Assembly: GCF_000317245.1 (NCBI RefSeq)
Contig: NZ_AJLJ01000050.1
Location: forward strand, 1 to 64,000
DNA from: Fischerella muscicola SAG 1427-1 = PCC 73103
Lineage (GTDB): Bacteria; Cyanobacteriota; Cyanobacteriia; Cyanobacteriales; Nostocaceae
Direction: 5' to 3'
Length of the DNA: 64,000 nucleotides
A program made the position numbers and the translations under genes. Under the pieces are notes generated by a model that worked only from the letters and a program-made list of their open reading frames with translations, made no database searches and was not told the DNA's origin. Below, piece by piece: positions 9,275-17,454 of this stretch (position 1 is its first letter; each line of letters begins with the position of its first letter).

Positions 9275-9910
9275 ATGAAACGTATCGTTTTTTGCGACTT
9301 TGACGGTACTATTACGGTATCAGAAACCTTTGTGGCAGTGCTGAAGAATTTTTCACCTCAGCTTTCTGCCCAATTGATACCAGAAATGTACGCACAGCGA
9401 CTAACATTACGTGAGGGTGTGAAACGGATTTTGGAGTCAATTCCATCTTCTCGCTACCCCGAAATTTTGGAATTTACTCGTAAACAATCAATTCGTTCCG
9501 GGTTTACAGAACTATTGGATTTTTTGGATACACAGGAAGTACCCTTAGTCGTAGTTTCTGGCGGATTGCGAGGTATGGTGGAAGTTGTTTTGGACAAACT
9601 CTTACCACGAATTTATGCGATCCACGCTGTTGATATTGATACCCAAAGTGAGTACTTGCAGGTAAATTCTGAGTTTGAAGGTGGGACAGAATTAGTTGCG
9701 AAAGTGCAAGTGATGGAAAAGTATCCAGCAGATGAGAAAATAGCTATTGGTGATTCGATTACTGATTTAAATATGGCGTTGGCAACACCGATAGTTTTTG
9801 CTCGCGATCGCCTAGCCTATTATTTAGAAAAAAATCAAAAACCCTACATTCTCTGGCAAGACTTTTTAGAAGTGCGCGATAACTTAGCACAATTGTGGAA
9901 TTCTGTCTAA
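9275..9910 (+). CDS. mtnX: 2-hydroxy-3-keto-5-methylthiopentenyl-1-phosphate phosphatase
   Basis: A 211-residue HAD-superfamily phosphatase that makes acireductone from its phosphate ester, directly upstream of MtnD in the pathway. HAD motif I is FCDFDGTIT with Asp8 and Asp10. Motif II is VVVSGG. Motif IV is AIGDSITDLNMA. The flanking mtnD and mtnB support MtnX over a generic HAD phosphatase such as a phosphoserine phosphatase. Its use, in place of the fused enolase-phosphatase MtnC, implies that a RuBisCO-like enolase MtnW exists elsewhere. Confidence 0.93.
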   Translation: MKRIVFCDFDGTITVSETFVAVLKNFSPQLSAQLIPEMYAQRLTLREGVKRILESIPSSRYPEILEFTRKQSIRSGFTELLDFLDTQEVPLVVVSGGLRGMVEVVLDKLLPRIYAIHAVDIDTQSEYLQVNSEFEGGTELVAKVQVMEKYPADEKIAIGDSITDLNMALATPIVFARDRLAYYLEKNQKPYILWQDFLEVRDNLAQLWNSV

Positions 9911-9915
9911 AGATA

Positions 9916-10548
9916 ATGAACAGTCCAACCCTAACTGATCCTCGTCTGGAGTTAATTAACGCCGCCCGTCACTTTTACCAACAGGGTTGGATGCTAGGAA
10001 CAGCAGGTAATCTCTCAGCACGTTTATCTGATAGGAGCTTCTGGATTACAGCTAGCGGTAAATCCAAAGGAGAATTGGTCATCGATGACTTTGTACGGAT
10101 TTATCCAGATGGGAGGGTAGAACAACCCACAAAAGGCTCTAAGCCTAGTGCTGAGACTGCTATTCACCAGGTTATTTATGATCTTTTTCCTGAAGCCAAA
10201 AGTTGCTATCATGTCCACTCGGTAGAAGCAAATCTGGTTTCTCGGTTTGTAAAGACAGAGTCTTTACCTTTACCACCATTGGAAATGCTCAAAGGACTTG
10301 GAGTATGGGAAGAAAATCCTGATTGCCTTATGCCTATATTTGCTAATCATTTACAGGTGCAGCAGATTGCGGATGAAATCAAAGCAAGATTTAGCAAGAT
10401 AACCCCACAATTACCAGCCCTACTTATCCGTGATCATGGTGTCACAGTCTGGGGTTCTTCTTCAACAGAAGCTCGTAACTATATTGAGTTGGTAGAATAC
10501 ATCTTCCGTTATATGGTTGCAGCACGACGGGTTCTTGGTGATGAGTAG
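9916..10548 (+). CDS. mtnB: Methylthioribulose-1-phosphate dehydratase
   Basis: A class II aldolase-type zinc enzyme of 210 residues that dehydrates methylthioribulose-1-phosphate in methionine salvage. The zinc site is in CYHVHSVEANL, with a third His in LIRDHGVTVWG. GTAGNLSARL near the N-terminus binds phosphate in this family. I place the start at 9916 (MNSPTLTD), five bases after the mtnX stop. An in-frame ATG at 9895 overlaps mtnX and adds seven unlikely residues. It is the last gene of the mtn operon. Confidence 0.93.
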   Translation: MNSPTLTDPRLELINAARHFYQQGWMLGTAGNLSARLSDRSFWITASGKSKGELVIDDFVRIYPDGRVEQPTKGSKPSAETAIHQVIYDLFPEAKSCYHVHSVEANLVSRFVKTESLPLPPLEMLKGLGVWEENPDCLMPIFANHLQVQQIADEIKARFSKITPQLPALLIRDHGVTVWGSSSTEARNYIELVEYIFRYMVAARRVLGDE

Positions 10549-10686
10549 GATTGAGTTACACAAAAAACAGCAGAGCATCCAGTGAAGTTGGTAATGATGC
10601 GAAGCAGTTAGCCATTGACTTGACAAAGCACAAAAAACTAGAGTGAATGTGATATCGGCAGTCTCAAATCAGGTGTAACTCAGCGC

Positions 10687-11421
10687 GTGAAGCTATTCAT
10701 TTACCATACTCCAGAATCAACTCCAGTGGATAAAATGCCAGAATGTGCGATCGCAGTTGACGTACTGCGAGCCACTTCCACAATGGCAACAGTTTTGGCT
10801 GCTGGTGGGGAAGCAGTCCAAGTGTTCAGCGATTTAGATAAACTTATACAAGTCAGTGAATCTTGGCCCCTCGAAAAACGGCTACGAGCTGGAGAACGTG
10901 GCGGAGCCAAAGTTCCTGGCTTCGATTTGGGTAATTCTCCTCTCGATTGCACTCCCGAAACAGTAAAAGGAAAGCGCTTGTTTATCAGTACTACCAATGG
11001 TACCAGGGCTTTACAACGAATCCAAAATGCTCAAACTGTGATTGCAGCAGCATTTATCAACCGTGGTGCAGTGGTAAAATTTGTTTTGGAAAAGCAACCA
11101 GAAACAGTGTGGATTGTCGGCTCTGGTTGGGAAGGTAGTTTTTCTCTAGAAGATACTGCCTGTGCAGGTGCGATCGCTCATGGTATCTTGCAAAAAACTA
11201 ACTTATCCGTTGATGAAATAGCAGGTAATGATGAAGTCATCAATGCGATCGCTCTTTATTGTCAGTGGCAAGATAATTTATTAGGATTATTTCATCATGC
11301 CAGTCATGGCAAACGTTTATTACGGTTGGAGTGTCATGAAGACTTAAAATATTGTTCTCAATCTGATACTTTAGATGTCTTGCCAATACAGAAAGAACCA
11401 GGCGTTTTAAAAAAATACTAA
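10687..11421 (+). CDS. comB: 2-phosphosulfolactate phosphatase family protein (ComB)
   Basis: A 244-residue member of the ComB family, Mg-dependent phosphatases first described in coenzyme M synthesis that release sulfolactate. The N-terminal [13 protein letters not shown], the central [12 protein letters not shown] and the [10 protein letters not shown] blocks are diagnostic. Cyanobacteria do not make coenzyme M, so the physiological substrate here is uncertain (sulfolactate metabolism is an inference). The start is GTG at 10687 ([11 protein letters not shown]). It follows the mtn operon by 138 bp and is probably expressed separately. Confidence 0.88.
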   Translation: MKLFIYHTPESTPVDKMPECAIAVDVLRATSTMATVLAAGGEAVQVFSDLDKLIQVSESWPLEKRLRAGERGGAKVPGFDLGNSPLDCTPETVKGKRLFISTTNGTRALQRIQNAQTVIAAAFINRGAVVKFVLEKQPETVWIVGSGWEGSFSLEDTACAGAIAHGILQKTNLSVDEIAGNDEVINAIALYCQWQDNLLGLFHHASHGKRLLRLECHEDLKYCSQSDTLDVLPIQKEPGVLKKY

Positions 11422-11434
11422 ATATTCAGTGAAA

Positions 11435-11473
11435 AGTTATCAGTTACCTGTTATCAACTGGTAACTGATAACT
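11435..11473. terminator. 14-bp perfect inverted repeat between convergent genes
   Basis: AGTTATCAGTTACC (11435-11448) pairs perfectly with GGTAACTGATAACT (11460-11473). It lies between the stops of comB and the minus-strand gene at 11488. There is no GC-rich stem with T-run, so a bidirectional terminator role is inferred from position; the sequence also resembles heptamer-type repeats. Confidence 0.55.
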
Positions 11474-11487
11474 AAACCTGCTTTGAA

Positions 11488-11913
11488 TTAAGATTTTGGT
11501 TTTAGCAAGGGATAAACACCAACAGCAAGACTGATAAATCCAATCACAATCCACCACGTGTCATTTTGCTCAACTTCCAAAACTCGCTGTTCGCTGTTTC
11601 TGACAAAGTTATTGATTTGGGATGCGATCTCTCGCTGCTGATTTTCATTAGCATAACTTGTAAAGGAAGAAAATGGCACTTCGCTGTTACTAGTATTGAT
11701 TACCACTTTAGATGATTCGTCGTTTTTTGGGCTATAAAATTTAGCACCTCGTAATTTATTCACTGGCAATTCTTTTTCTTCTGACCATAAAAAACCGGAA
11801 CGTAATAACTTACATGATCCCTGCTTTTCAGTACGAGTACAAGTAAGTTTATTTGCTTGTGCAAAGGAAATTAAAATAATCCCTAGTATGATAAAGCCGA
11901 GCCTCAGTTTCAA
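11488..11913 (-). CDS. Conserved hypothetical protein with signal segment and C-terminal TM helix
   Basis: A 141-residue protein that I cannot assign to a named family. Residues 5-19 (LGFIILGIILISFAQ) form a signal peptide or anchor. CTRTEKQGSC holds a Cys pair that could form a disulfide outside the membrane. Residues 118-135 (TWWIVIGFISLAVGVYP) form a second hydrophobic helix near the C-terminus. The middle is polar and looks like a small globular domain. This topology would place the middle in the periplasm or lumen. Gene neighbours give no clue: comB converges on it, and a 626-bp spacer lies upstream. Confidence 0.75.
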   Translation of the reverse strand: MKLRLGFIILGIILISFAQANKLTCTRTEKQGSCKLLRSGFLWSEEKELPVNKLRGAKFYSPKNDESSKVVINTSNSEVPFSSFTSYANENQQREIASQINNFVRNSEQRVLEVEQNDTWWIVIGFISLAVGVYPLLKPKS

Positions 11914-12539
11914 TTTTCCCTCCCAACTTGCATTTAAGTCAGTTATACCTACACTCAGAGAACACCGTAGTTTATCGGTGATAAACTAAAAATTCCATAA
12001 CAAGTTTCTAGAGAAAAATTAGTCATTTTTCTCCTAAGAAATATTGTTCAGTGGTTATTATTGACCACTGATAAAGTTTGTAATGAGATAGCTTATGAGC
12101 TATATTCTATGTTTTTGAAACTTCGTTGTCAGCCCGAAATTATACAATTTTGGTGATGAATTGTAGATGATTTTTGTTTATCCTTTGCTTGCAAAATAAT
12201 ACAAGGGGTAGCAGGTAGAAACTATAAGCTGCAAAGAAAATAAAGTTTCATTCTACATTGTCAATTTTACAATAAATACTTAATTTTTATATAAATACTC
12301 AGTATTTTTGCTGAATATAGAGAAAATTATGTCAATTTTTTAATTATTATTTATTTTTATTCACTTCTTTTTTGCAACGAAAAAACATTATCTAAAACAT
12401 ATTTTAGATTACAAATATGATTGCATTACCACTAAATAAGTCAGACTTAAAAAACAGAACAGGAGTGATATAACGCAAATACTATTAAAATCCTAATGAA
12501 TGACGAATATTGCCCTTTATTTTCAGTGTCCCAATCTAC
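11914..12539. other. 626-bp AT-rich intergenic region
   Basis: The spacer between the start of the small membrane protein gene and the end of the flavoprotein gene. It is very AT-rich, with runs such as TTTTTAATTATTATTTATTTTTA. I see no reading frame, hairpin or recognisable regulatory motif. Confidence 0.6.
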
Positions 12540-13799
12540 TTAACTTATAGATGCTGAACCTGCTAGATAAGCTGTTGTCCAGGCACTTTGGAAATTAAAA
12601 CCACCAGTTACACCATCGATATCTAAAATTTCTCCTGCAAAGTAAAGGCCAGATACCAATTTACTTTCCATTGTCTTAAAATTGATTTCTTTGAGATTTA
12701 CACCACCACAAGTTACGAATTCTTCTTTAAACACTCCTTTACCATTAATGGAGTATTGTCCTTGGGTAAGTTCTTGCACTAATTTATTTAAAGTTTTGTT
12801 TGATAATTCTGCCCAACGATTTTCAATAGCAATGCCTACACAAGAAACAATGTATTGCCAAAGCCGATGTGGTAACTCAACATCGCGAGAAGATGCAATC
12901 AAACGCTTTGGTGAATTGTTCTTAACCGCCAACAATTGTTGACGCACTTGTTCTTGTTGGAGATGGGGTAGCCAATTAATAACTAAAGTGGCTTGGTAAC
13001 TACTAGAATGTAACATTCTTGCACCCCAAGCAGATAATTTCAACACAGCTGGGCCACTTAAACCCCAATGGGTAATCAGTAATGGGCCTGTTTGTTCTAG
13101 ATGGGGGTATTCCGGTACAATTAGCCGCAATTTCACAGGATTGACACTCACACCAGCCAACTCTGTAAGCTGTTGATTTTTAATATTAAAAGTAAATAAA
13201 GATGGAACTGGTGGCTCGATAGTATGTCCCAATTGTTGAGCTATTTTATAGCCTATGGGATTACTACCTGTAGCTAACAGCAGGCGATCGCATTGTAATT
13301 TCTCTCCCGACTTCAGAGTGATCTCGAAGCGAGAGGTGATCTTCTCTGACACAGGGATACGGAGAGGTAGGGACACGGATGTTACCGCAGCCCCTATACG
13401 CAGTTCTACTCCAGCTGCTTTGACTACATTCATCAAACAATTGACGATAGTTTCGGAACTATCTGTAGTGGGAAACATTCTGCCATCAGCCTCGGTTTTT
13501 AACTCAACACCATGAGCCTGAAACCACGTGATAGTATCTTTAGGTTGAAAGCGCGTAAAAGCACCTAATAGTGCTTTGCTACCTCTGGGATAATTTTTTA
13601 CCAACTCTCGCGGTTCAAAGCAAGCATGAGTGACATTGCAGCGTCCACCACCAGAAATACGAACCTTAGCCAATGGTTGATGGCTAGCTTCGAGTAAAGT
13701 TACACGGGCGCGAGGATTAGCTTTAGCAGCTGCGATCGCAGCAAAAAAACCAGCAGCTCCACCACCTACAATTATTATCTGCAATTTGTCATTGGTCAT
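12540..13799 (-). CDS. HI0933-family NAD(P)/FAD-dependent oxidoreductase
   Basis: A 419-residue flavoprotein of the HI0933/BaiN-like family. The N-terminal Rossmann FAD-binding motif is VGGGAAGFFAAIAAA (residues 11-25), followed by LLEASHQPLAKVRISGGGRC. The second FAD contact is LLLATGSNPIG. The C-terminal GLYFAGEILDIDGVTGGFNF block is the signature of the family. The substrate is unknown; names such as aminoacetone oxidase in databases are weakly based. Its start lies in a repeat-rich spacer. Confidence 0.9.
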   Translation of the reverse strand: MTNDKLQIIIVGGGAAGFFAAIAAAKANPRARVTLLEASHQPLAKVRISGGGRCNVTHACFEPRELVKNYPRGSKALLGAFTRFQPKDTITWFQAHGVELKTEADGRMFPTTDSSETIVNCLMNVVKAAGVELRIGAAVTSVSLPLRIPVSEKITSRFEITLKSGEKLQCDRLLLATGSNPIGYKIAQQLGHTIEPPVPSLFTFNIKNQQLTELAGVSVNPVKLRLIVPEYPHLEQTGPLLITHWGLSGPAVLKLSAWGARMLHSSSYQATLVINWLPHLQQEQVRQQLLAVKNNSPKRLIASSRDVELPHRLWQYIVSCVGIAIENRWAELSNKTLNKLVQELTQGQYSINGKGVFKEEFVTCGGVNLKEINFKTMESKLVSGLYFAGEILDIDGVTGGFNFQSAWTTAYLAGSASIS

Positions 13800-13831
13800 T
13801 TGTCATTGGGGGATTGGGCATTGGGCATCGA

Positions 13832-13859
13832 TAGAGACGCGAGGAACATCGCGTCTCTA
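13832..13859. repeat. AGACGCGA hairpin, inverted copy
   Basis: TAGAGACGCGA (13832-13842) pairs perfectly with TCGCGTCTCTA (13849-13859), loop GGAACA. It is the reverse complement of the hairpin at 346-367, including the loop, and so belongs to the same dispersed family. Confidence 0.8.
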
Positions 13860-13882
13860 CAATAGTCATAATTTTGAATTTT

Positions 13883-13925
13883 GTAGACGCGGAGCGGCTA
13901 CTTGCAGAAGTCGCTTGCGCGCCTA
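13883..13925 (+). repeat. 43-bp interspersed repeat, copy 2
   Basis: Identical to 8478-8520 except for one base. It lies between the flavoprotein start and the rubredoxin stop and ends 61 bp from the latter. Confidence 0.85.
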
Positions 13926-13985
13926 CCGCAGGTATTTTGAATTTTGAATTGATGTGTCTCCCTTGTCCCCCGTCCCCCATGCTCC

Positions 13986-14147
13986 TCACTCATCTGGTTC
14001 AAATTTATCTTTTTCTGATCCACATACAGGACATACCCAGTCTTCAGAGATATCTGTAAAAGCTGTGCCTGGTGGTATACCACCATCTATATCACCTTCT
14101 TCTGGGTCATATACGTAACCACAGACTGTGCATACATACTTTTCCAT
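13986..14147 (-). CDS. Rubredoxin
   Basis: A 53-residue soluble iron protein for single-electron transfer. The four iron ligands are Cys6 and Cys9 ([14 protein letters not shown]) and Cys39 and Cys42 ([14 protein letters not shown]). The spacing, the aromatic residues around the site and the length are those of classical rubredoxins. It lacks the C-terminal membrane helix of RubA, the photosystem I assembly rubredoxin, so it is the soluble type. The gene runs from ATG (14147-14145) to TGA (13988-13986). The flavoprotein gene downstream on the same strand could be a redox partner, but a 186-bp repeat-bearing spacer separates them. Confidence 0.95.
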   Translation of the reverse strand: MEKYVCTVCGYVYDPEEGDIDGGIPPGTAFTDISEDWVCPVCGSEKDKFEPDE

Positions 14148-14516
14148 TTTTCTGTGTTCTTAATTAAATTTTTTTTATTGTCTTTATATTAATTCTATTC
14201 ACTTGAGTCTATAGGACATTAGAGACTTAGCTTAATCTTTAACAATCCTACGACTTCTGGTTGTGGGAGTGTCAAAAGATTTAAGAGATTATTATTCTTA
14301 TTAGTAAGCGGGTTAAAAAAATACAAATATTTTTTGTATCTTAAGTATTTTACGAATTTATTTTGTGAGATTGTAAGCCTAATTACGACTAAAATCAGGT
14401 TTCTAATTTGATCATAGTAATCTGTATATGACTCGAAAATTACGCAAATATACCATTTGTTATACCAAGTGTTTAATCTTATTCTGAATACTTAAGAGAG
14501 AAAAGAGTACACAACA
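14148..14516. other. 369-bp intergenic region, divergent promoters
   Basis: An AT-rich spacer between rubredoxin (minus) and the XRE regulator gene (plus), which must carry both promoters. No clear hairpin, operator or small gene was seen. Confidence 0.55.
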
Positions 14517-14759
14517 GTGAGCGAAAGCCCAAAGTTTCCTAATCTCATTCGTAAGTTGAGAAAAAGGCTAGGAATTTCACAGGAGCAACTAGCTCGTCAG
14601 CTGGGTGTTTCGTTTCAAACGGTTAACCGTTGGGAAAATGGTCGTGCGACTCCCTCACCAATGGGGATGAAGTTGATTGAGCAACTTCTGATGGAAATGC
14701 CTACTCAAGATCAAGAATTATGGAAGCAATATCTTTCAGAACAAGAGCCGAACAGATGA
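14517..14759 (+). CDS. XRE-family helix-turn-helix regulator
   Basis: An 80-residue protein that is almost entirely a Cro/C1-type HTH domain: LIRKLRKRLGISQEQLARQ, then LGVSFQTVNRWENGRATPS. The C-terminal 20 residues are polar with no effector domain. It starts at GTG 14517. The FHA-GGDEF-EAL gene begins 17 bp after its stop, so the two are very likely one operon and the regulator may control it. What it senses is not visible. Confidence 0.9.
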   Translation: MSESPKFPNLIRKLRKRLGISQEQLARQLGVSFQTVNRWENGRATPSPMGMKLIEQLLMEMPTQDQELWKQYLSEQEPNR

Positions 14760-14776
14760 GAATTTGAGGAAAAGTC

Positions 14777-17413
14777 ATGCTAGAAAATGAGCGGGAAAAA
14801 ATACGTCATCTGTTAGTTCTGCAAGACTTGCAAGGACAGCGAACAATTCCTTTGAAAGAGGCTACATATTCTCTTGGGCGAGATATGAGAAATGCGATCG
14901 TGCTTCGTTCTCGATCTGTCTCCAGACAGCACGCCATTTTATTACGAGTAACTCTACCAGACACAGAACAATATGCCTTTCGGATTATTGATGGTAGTTT
15001 TAAAGGGAAAAAAAGTACAAATGGACTATTTGTCAATGGTATGAAATGCTTTTCTCATGACCTCAAACATGGAGATGTGATTGAATTTGGCAACAACCAA
15101 GTCAAAGCCAAATACTATGCGATCTCAAACTTATCAGAGCAAGCTTTTTCGGAATCTTGCGTTGCTGAGGATATATCTGGCTTCTTATCAGAACAAGCTA
15201 ATCCTGTTAATCCCTTTGAAACCCTCAGTGTCCCCACAGATAGTGTTGAAGGTGCTAGTGAAGTTGCTTTGGCTCGGTTGGCGTCTTTCCCAGAATTGAT
15301 TCCCAATCCCATAATTGAGATCGATTTAGAAGGAAAAGTGACTTATCTTAATCCTGCTGCGGCTTTGAAATTTCCTGACATTAGACAATTAGGTGTACAG
15401 CATACAATTTTGGCAGGATTGGCGATCGCTGTTCAAAATCGCCAAGGGAATTCTTTTATTCGCGAAGTAGAAGTTGGTAAAGAAGTATTTGAACAATCAA
15501 TTCACTATCTTCCAGAAAGCGATTTAATTAGAACTTTTATTGTTAGGGATATTACAGAGCAAAAGCAAGCTGAAATTGAATTACACCATCGCGATCGCCT
15601 GCTGCAAGCAGTAGCGGAAGCTACCAATTATTTACTGACAGAAATGAACTATGAGAAAGCCATTGACAAAGCCTTGGCGGTGCTGGGTGAAGCTGCTCAA
15701 GTAGATCGCGTTTATTTGTTTGAAAACCATTTCCACCCTGTTAAGACTGAAATGGAGATGGCGCTACGATTTGAATGGAGAAGCGATCCTGTACAGTCTG
15801 AAGGCATAAGACAAAATCAACCCAATCAATTTTCCGGTTTTAACCACTGGTATACTATCCTCTCTCAAGGAAAGTCTATTCAAAGTTTGACTCAGCAATT
15901 AAGTGTTACTGACCAAGCAATTCTCCAGGATGAGGGTATTTTATCTCTGTTGCTTGTGCCTTTGCATCTAGATGAAAATTTTTGGGGTGTCCTGGGTTTA
16001 GCAGACTGTTCCAAGGAACGTCAGTGGTCAAAACACGAAGAATCGACTCTTTTGACGATGGCTGCTAGTATCAGTGGTGCTAGAAGGCGACAACAAGTGG
16101 AGGAAATGATTCGCTATCAAGCTCTCCACGATTTGCTCACAGGATTACCTAATCGCCTATTGTTTAAAGAGCAACTGTCCAGGACTTTACCGAATGCGTC
16201 TCGCAGAAAAGAAAGTTTAGCTGTAATGTTTCTGGATTTAGATCGATTTAAAACGATTAATGATACTCTGGGACATACACTAGGCGATCAATTATTACAA
16301 TGCGTCGCCCAAAGATTACAGAAGTCCCTAAGAGCTGGTGACATTGTTGCTCGCTGGGGAGGCGATGAATTCATCATTTTATTACCCGATGTTAATTATG
16401 TGGATGAGGTAGTCCAAGTAGCCCAAAGAATCCTACAAGAATTAGAAACAGCGTTTCATATAGAAGAACATGAACTTTATATCAGTGCTAGTCTTGGCAT
16501 TGCTCTGTTTGACGAGCATAGTTCTGATGTTGAAACTCTGATTCAGCACGCGGATGCAGCTTTGTATCATGCTAAAGACGAGGGTAGAAATAACTTCCAA
16601 TTTTATACAACTTCCATAAGTTCTAAAACCCCTGAAATACTCACTTTAGAAAAGAGTTTACGCCATGCTCTGGAACGAGAAGAATTTGTCGTTTATTACC
16701 AGCCTCGCGTCAATATTGACACTGGTAAAATTACTGGTATGGAAGCGCTGCTGCGTTGGGAACATCCAGAGATGGGACTAGTTGCTCCCACTAAATTTAT
16801 TCCCTTAGCAGAGGAAAGTGGATTAATTATCCCAATAGGAGAATGGGTTCTGCGAACAGCTTGTAGGCAAAATAAAGCTTGGCAGGATGAAGGATTACCT
16901 AATTTGACGATGGCTGTCAATCTTTCTCTCAAACAGTTCCGCCAACCGAAGTTGGTGGAGACAGTGGCTAAGATTTTAGATGAGACGGGGTTAGAACCGC
17001 ATTTCTTAGAATTGGAAATTACAGAAACAACTGCTATTGAGGATCTCGAATTCACTAGAACGGTGTTGCAAAAATTAGAGGAGATGAGAGTTCATCTTTC
17101 TATTGATGATTTTGGCACGGGTCATTCTTCTCTGTCACGTCTACAGTTGTTACCACTCCACAATTTAAAAATTGACGGTTCTTTCATCCGTGATTTGACC
17201 AAAGATGTGAAAGTAGCTCATATTATCAAGGCGATAGTTAACTTGGGGCAGAGTCTAGGGTTGAAGCTAACCGCCGAAGGAGTAGAAAAACAAGAGGAAC
17301 TGGAGTTCTTAAAATCTATTAACTGCGAGGATGTACAAGGTTTTCTCTTTTACCGTCCGCTTACTGCTCAAAAAGCAACAGAAATTCTTTGGGATGAAGG
17401 AATAAAAAATTAA
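14777..17413 (+). CDS. FHA-PAS-GAF-GGDEF-EAL cyclic-di-GMP signalling protein
   Basis: An 878-residue cytoplasmic protein with an FHA phosphothreonine-binding domain (about residues 20-115; YSLGRDMRNAIVLRSRSVSR), a PAS-like segment (about 165-265) and a GAF domain (about 280-440). A GGDEF diguanylate cyclase domain follows, with intact GGDEF at 528-532 (RWGGDEFIILLP). An EAL phosphodiesterase domain with EALLR at 656-660 and IDDFGTGHSSL completes it. Both catalytic motifs look intact, so it could make or break c-di-GMP. The FHA domain implies control by Ser/Thr kinases, which this genome has (see the multi-kinase at 22.6-28.3 kb). Likely co-transcribed with the XRE gene. Confidence 0.93.
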   Translation: MLENEREKIRHLLVLQDLQGQRTIPLKEATYSLGRDMRNAIVLRSRSVSRQHAILLRVTLPDTEQYAFRIIDGSFKGKKSTNGLFVNGMKCFSHDLKHGDVIEFGNNQVKAKYYAISNLSEQAFSESCVAEDISGFLSEQANPVNPFETLSVPTDSVEGASEVALARLASFPELIPNPIIEIDLEGKVTYLNPAAALKFPDIRQLGVQHTILAGLAIAVQNRQGNSFIREVEVGKEVFEQSIHYLPESDLIRTFIVRDITEQKQAEIELHHRDRLLQAVAEATNYLLTEMNYEKAIDKALAVLGEAAQVDRVYLFENHFHPVKTEMEMALRFEWRSDPVQSEGIRQNQPNQFSGFNHWYTILSQGKSIQSLTQQLSVTDQAILQDEGILSLLLVPLHLDENFWGVLGLADCSKERQWSKHEESTLLTMAASISGARRRQQVEEMIRYQALHDLLTGLPNRLLFKEQLSRTLPNASRRKESLAVMFLDLDRFKTINDTLGHTLGDQLLQCVAQRLQKSLRAGDIVARWGGDEFIILLPDVNYVDEVVQVAQRILQELETAFHIEEHELYISASLGIALFDEHSSDVETLIQHADAALYHAKDEGRNNFQFYTTSISSKTPEILTLEKSLRHALEREEFVVYYQPRVNIDTGKITGMEALLRWEHPEMGLVAPTKFIPLAEESGLIIPIGEWVLRTACRQNKAWQDEGLPNLTMAVNLSLKQFRQPKLVETVAKILDETGLEPHFLELEITETTAIEDLEFTRTVLQKLEEMRVHLSIDDFGTGHSSLSRLQLLPLHNLKIDGSFIRDLTKDVKVAHIIKAIVNLGQSLGLKLTAEGVEKQEELEFLKSINCEDVQGFLFYRPLTAQKATEILWDEGIKN

Positions 17414-17414
17414 T

Positions 17415-17436
17415 GGTGGGCATTTGATTGCCCACC
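17415..17436. terminator. Hairpin terminator between convergent genes
   Basis: GGTGGGCA (17415-17422) pairs perfectly with TGCCCACC (17429-17436) over a 6-base loop. It begins three bases after the GGDEF-EAL stop and 19 bases from the stop of the converging M61 gene. On the minus strand an A/T-rich stretch follows, so it can serve both directions. Confidence 0.75.
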
Positions 17437-17454
17437 CTAACTAAAACTGAAAGT

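Noticed and set aside
12682-12942. Plus-strand frame within the flavoprotein gene
   Set aside because: It lies wholly within a conserved gene on the other strand and shows no domain or ribosome site.
13789-14086. Overlapping frames across the rubredoxin and repeat region
   Set aside because: They run antisense or out of frame to the clear rubredoxin and through the 43-bp repeat.
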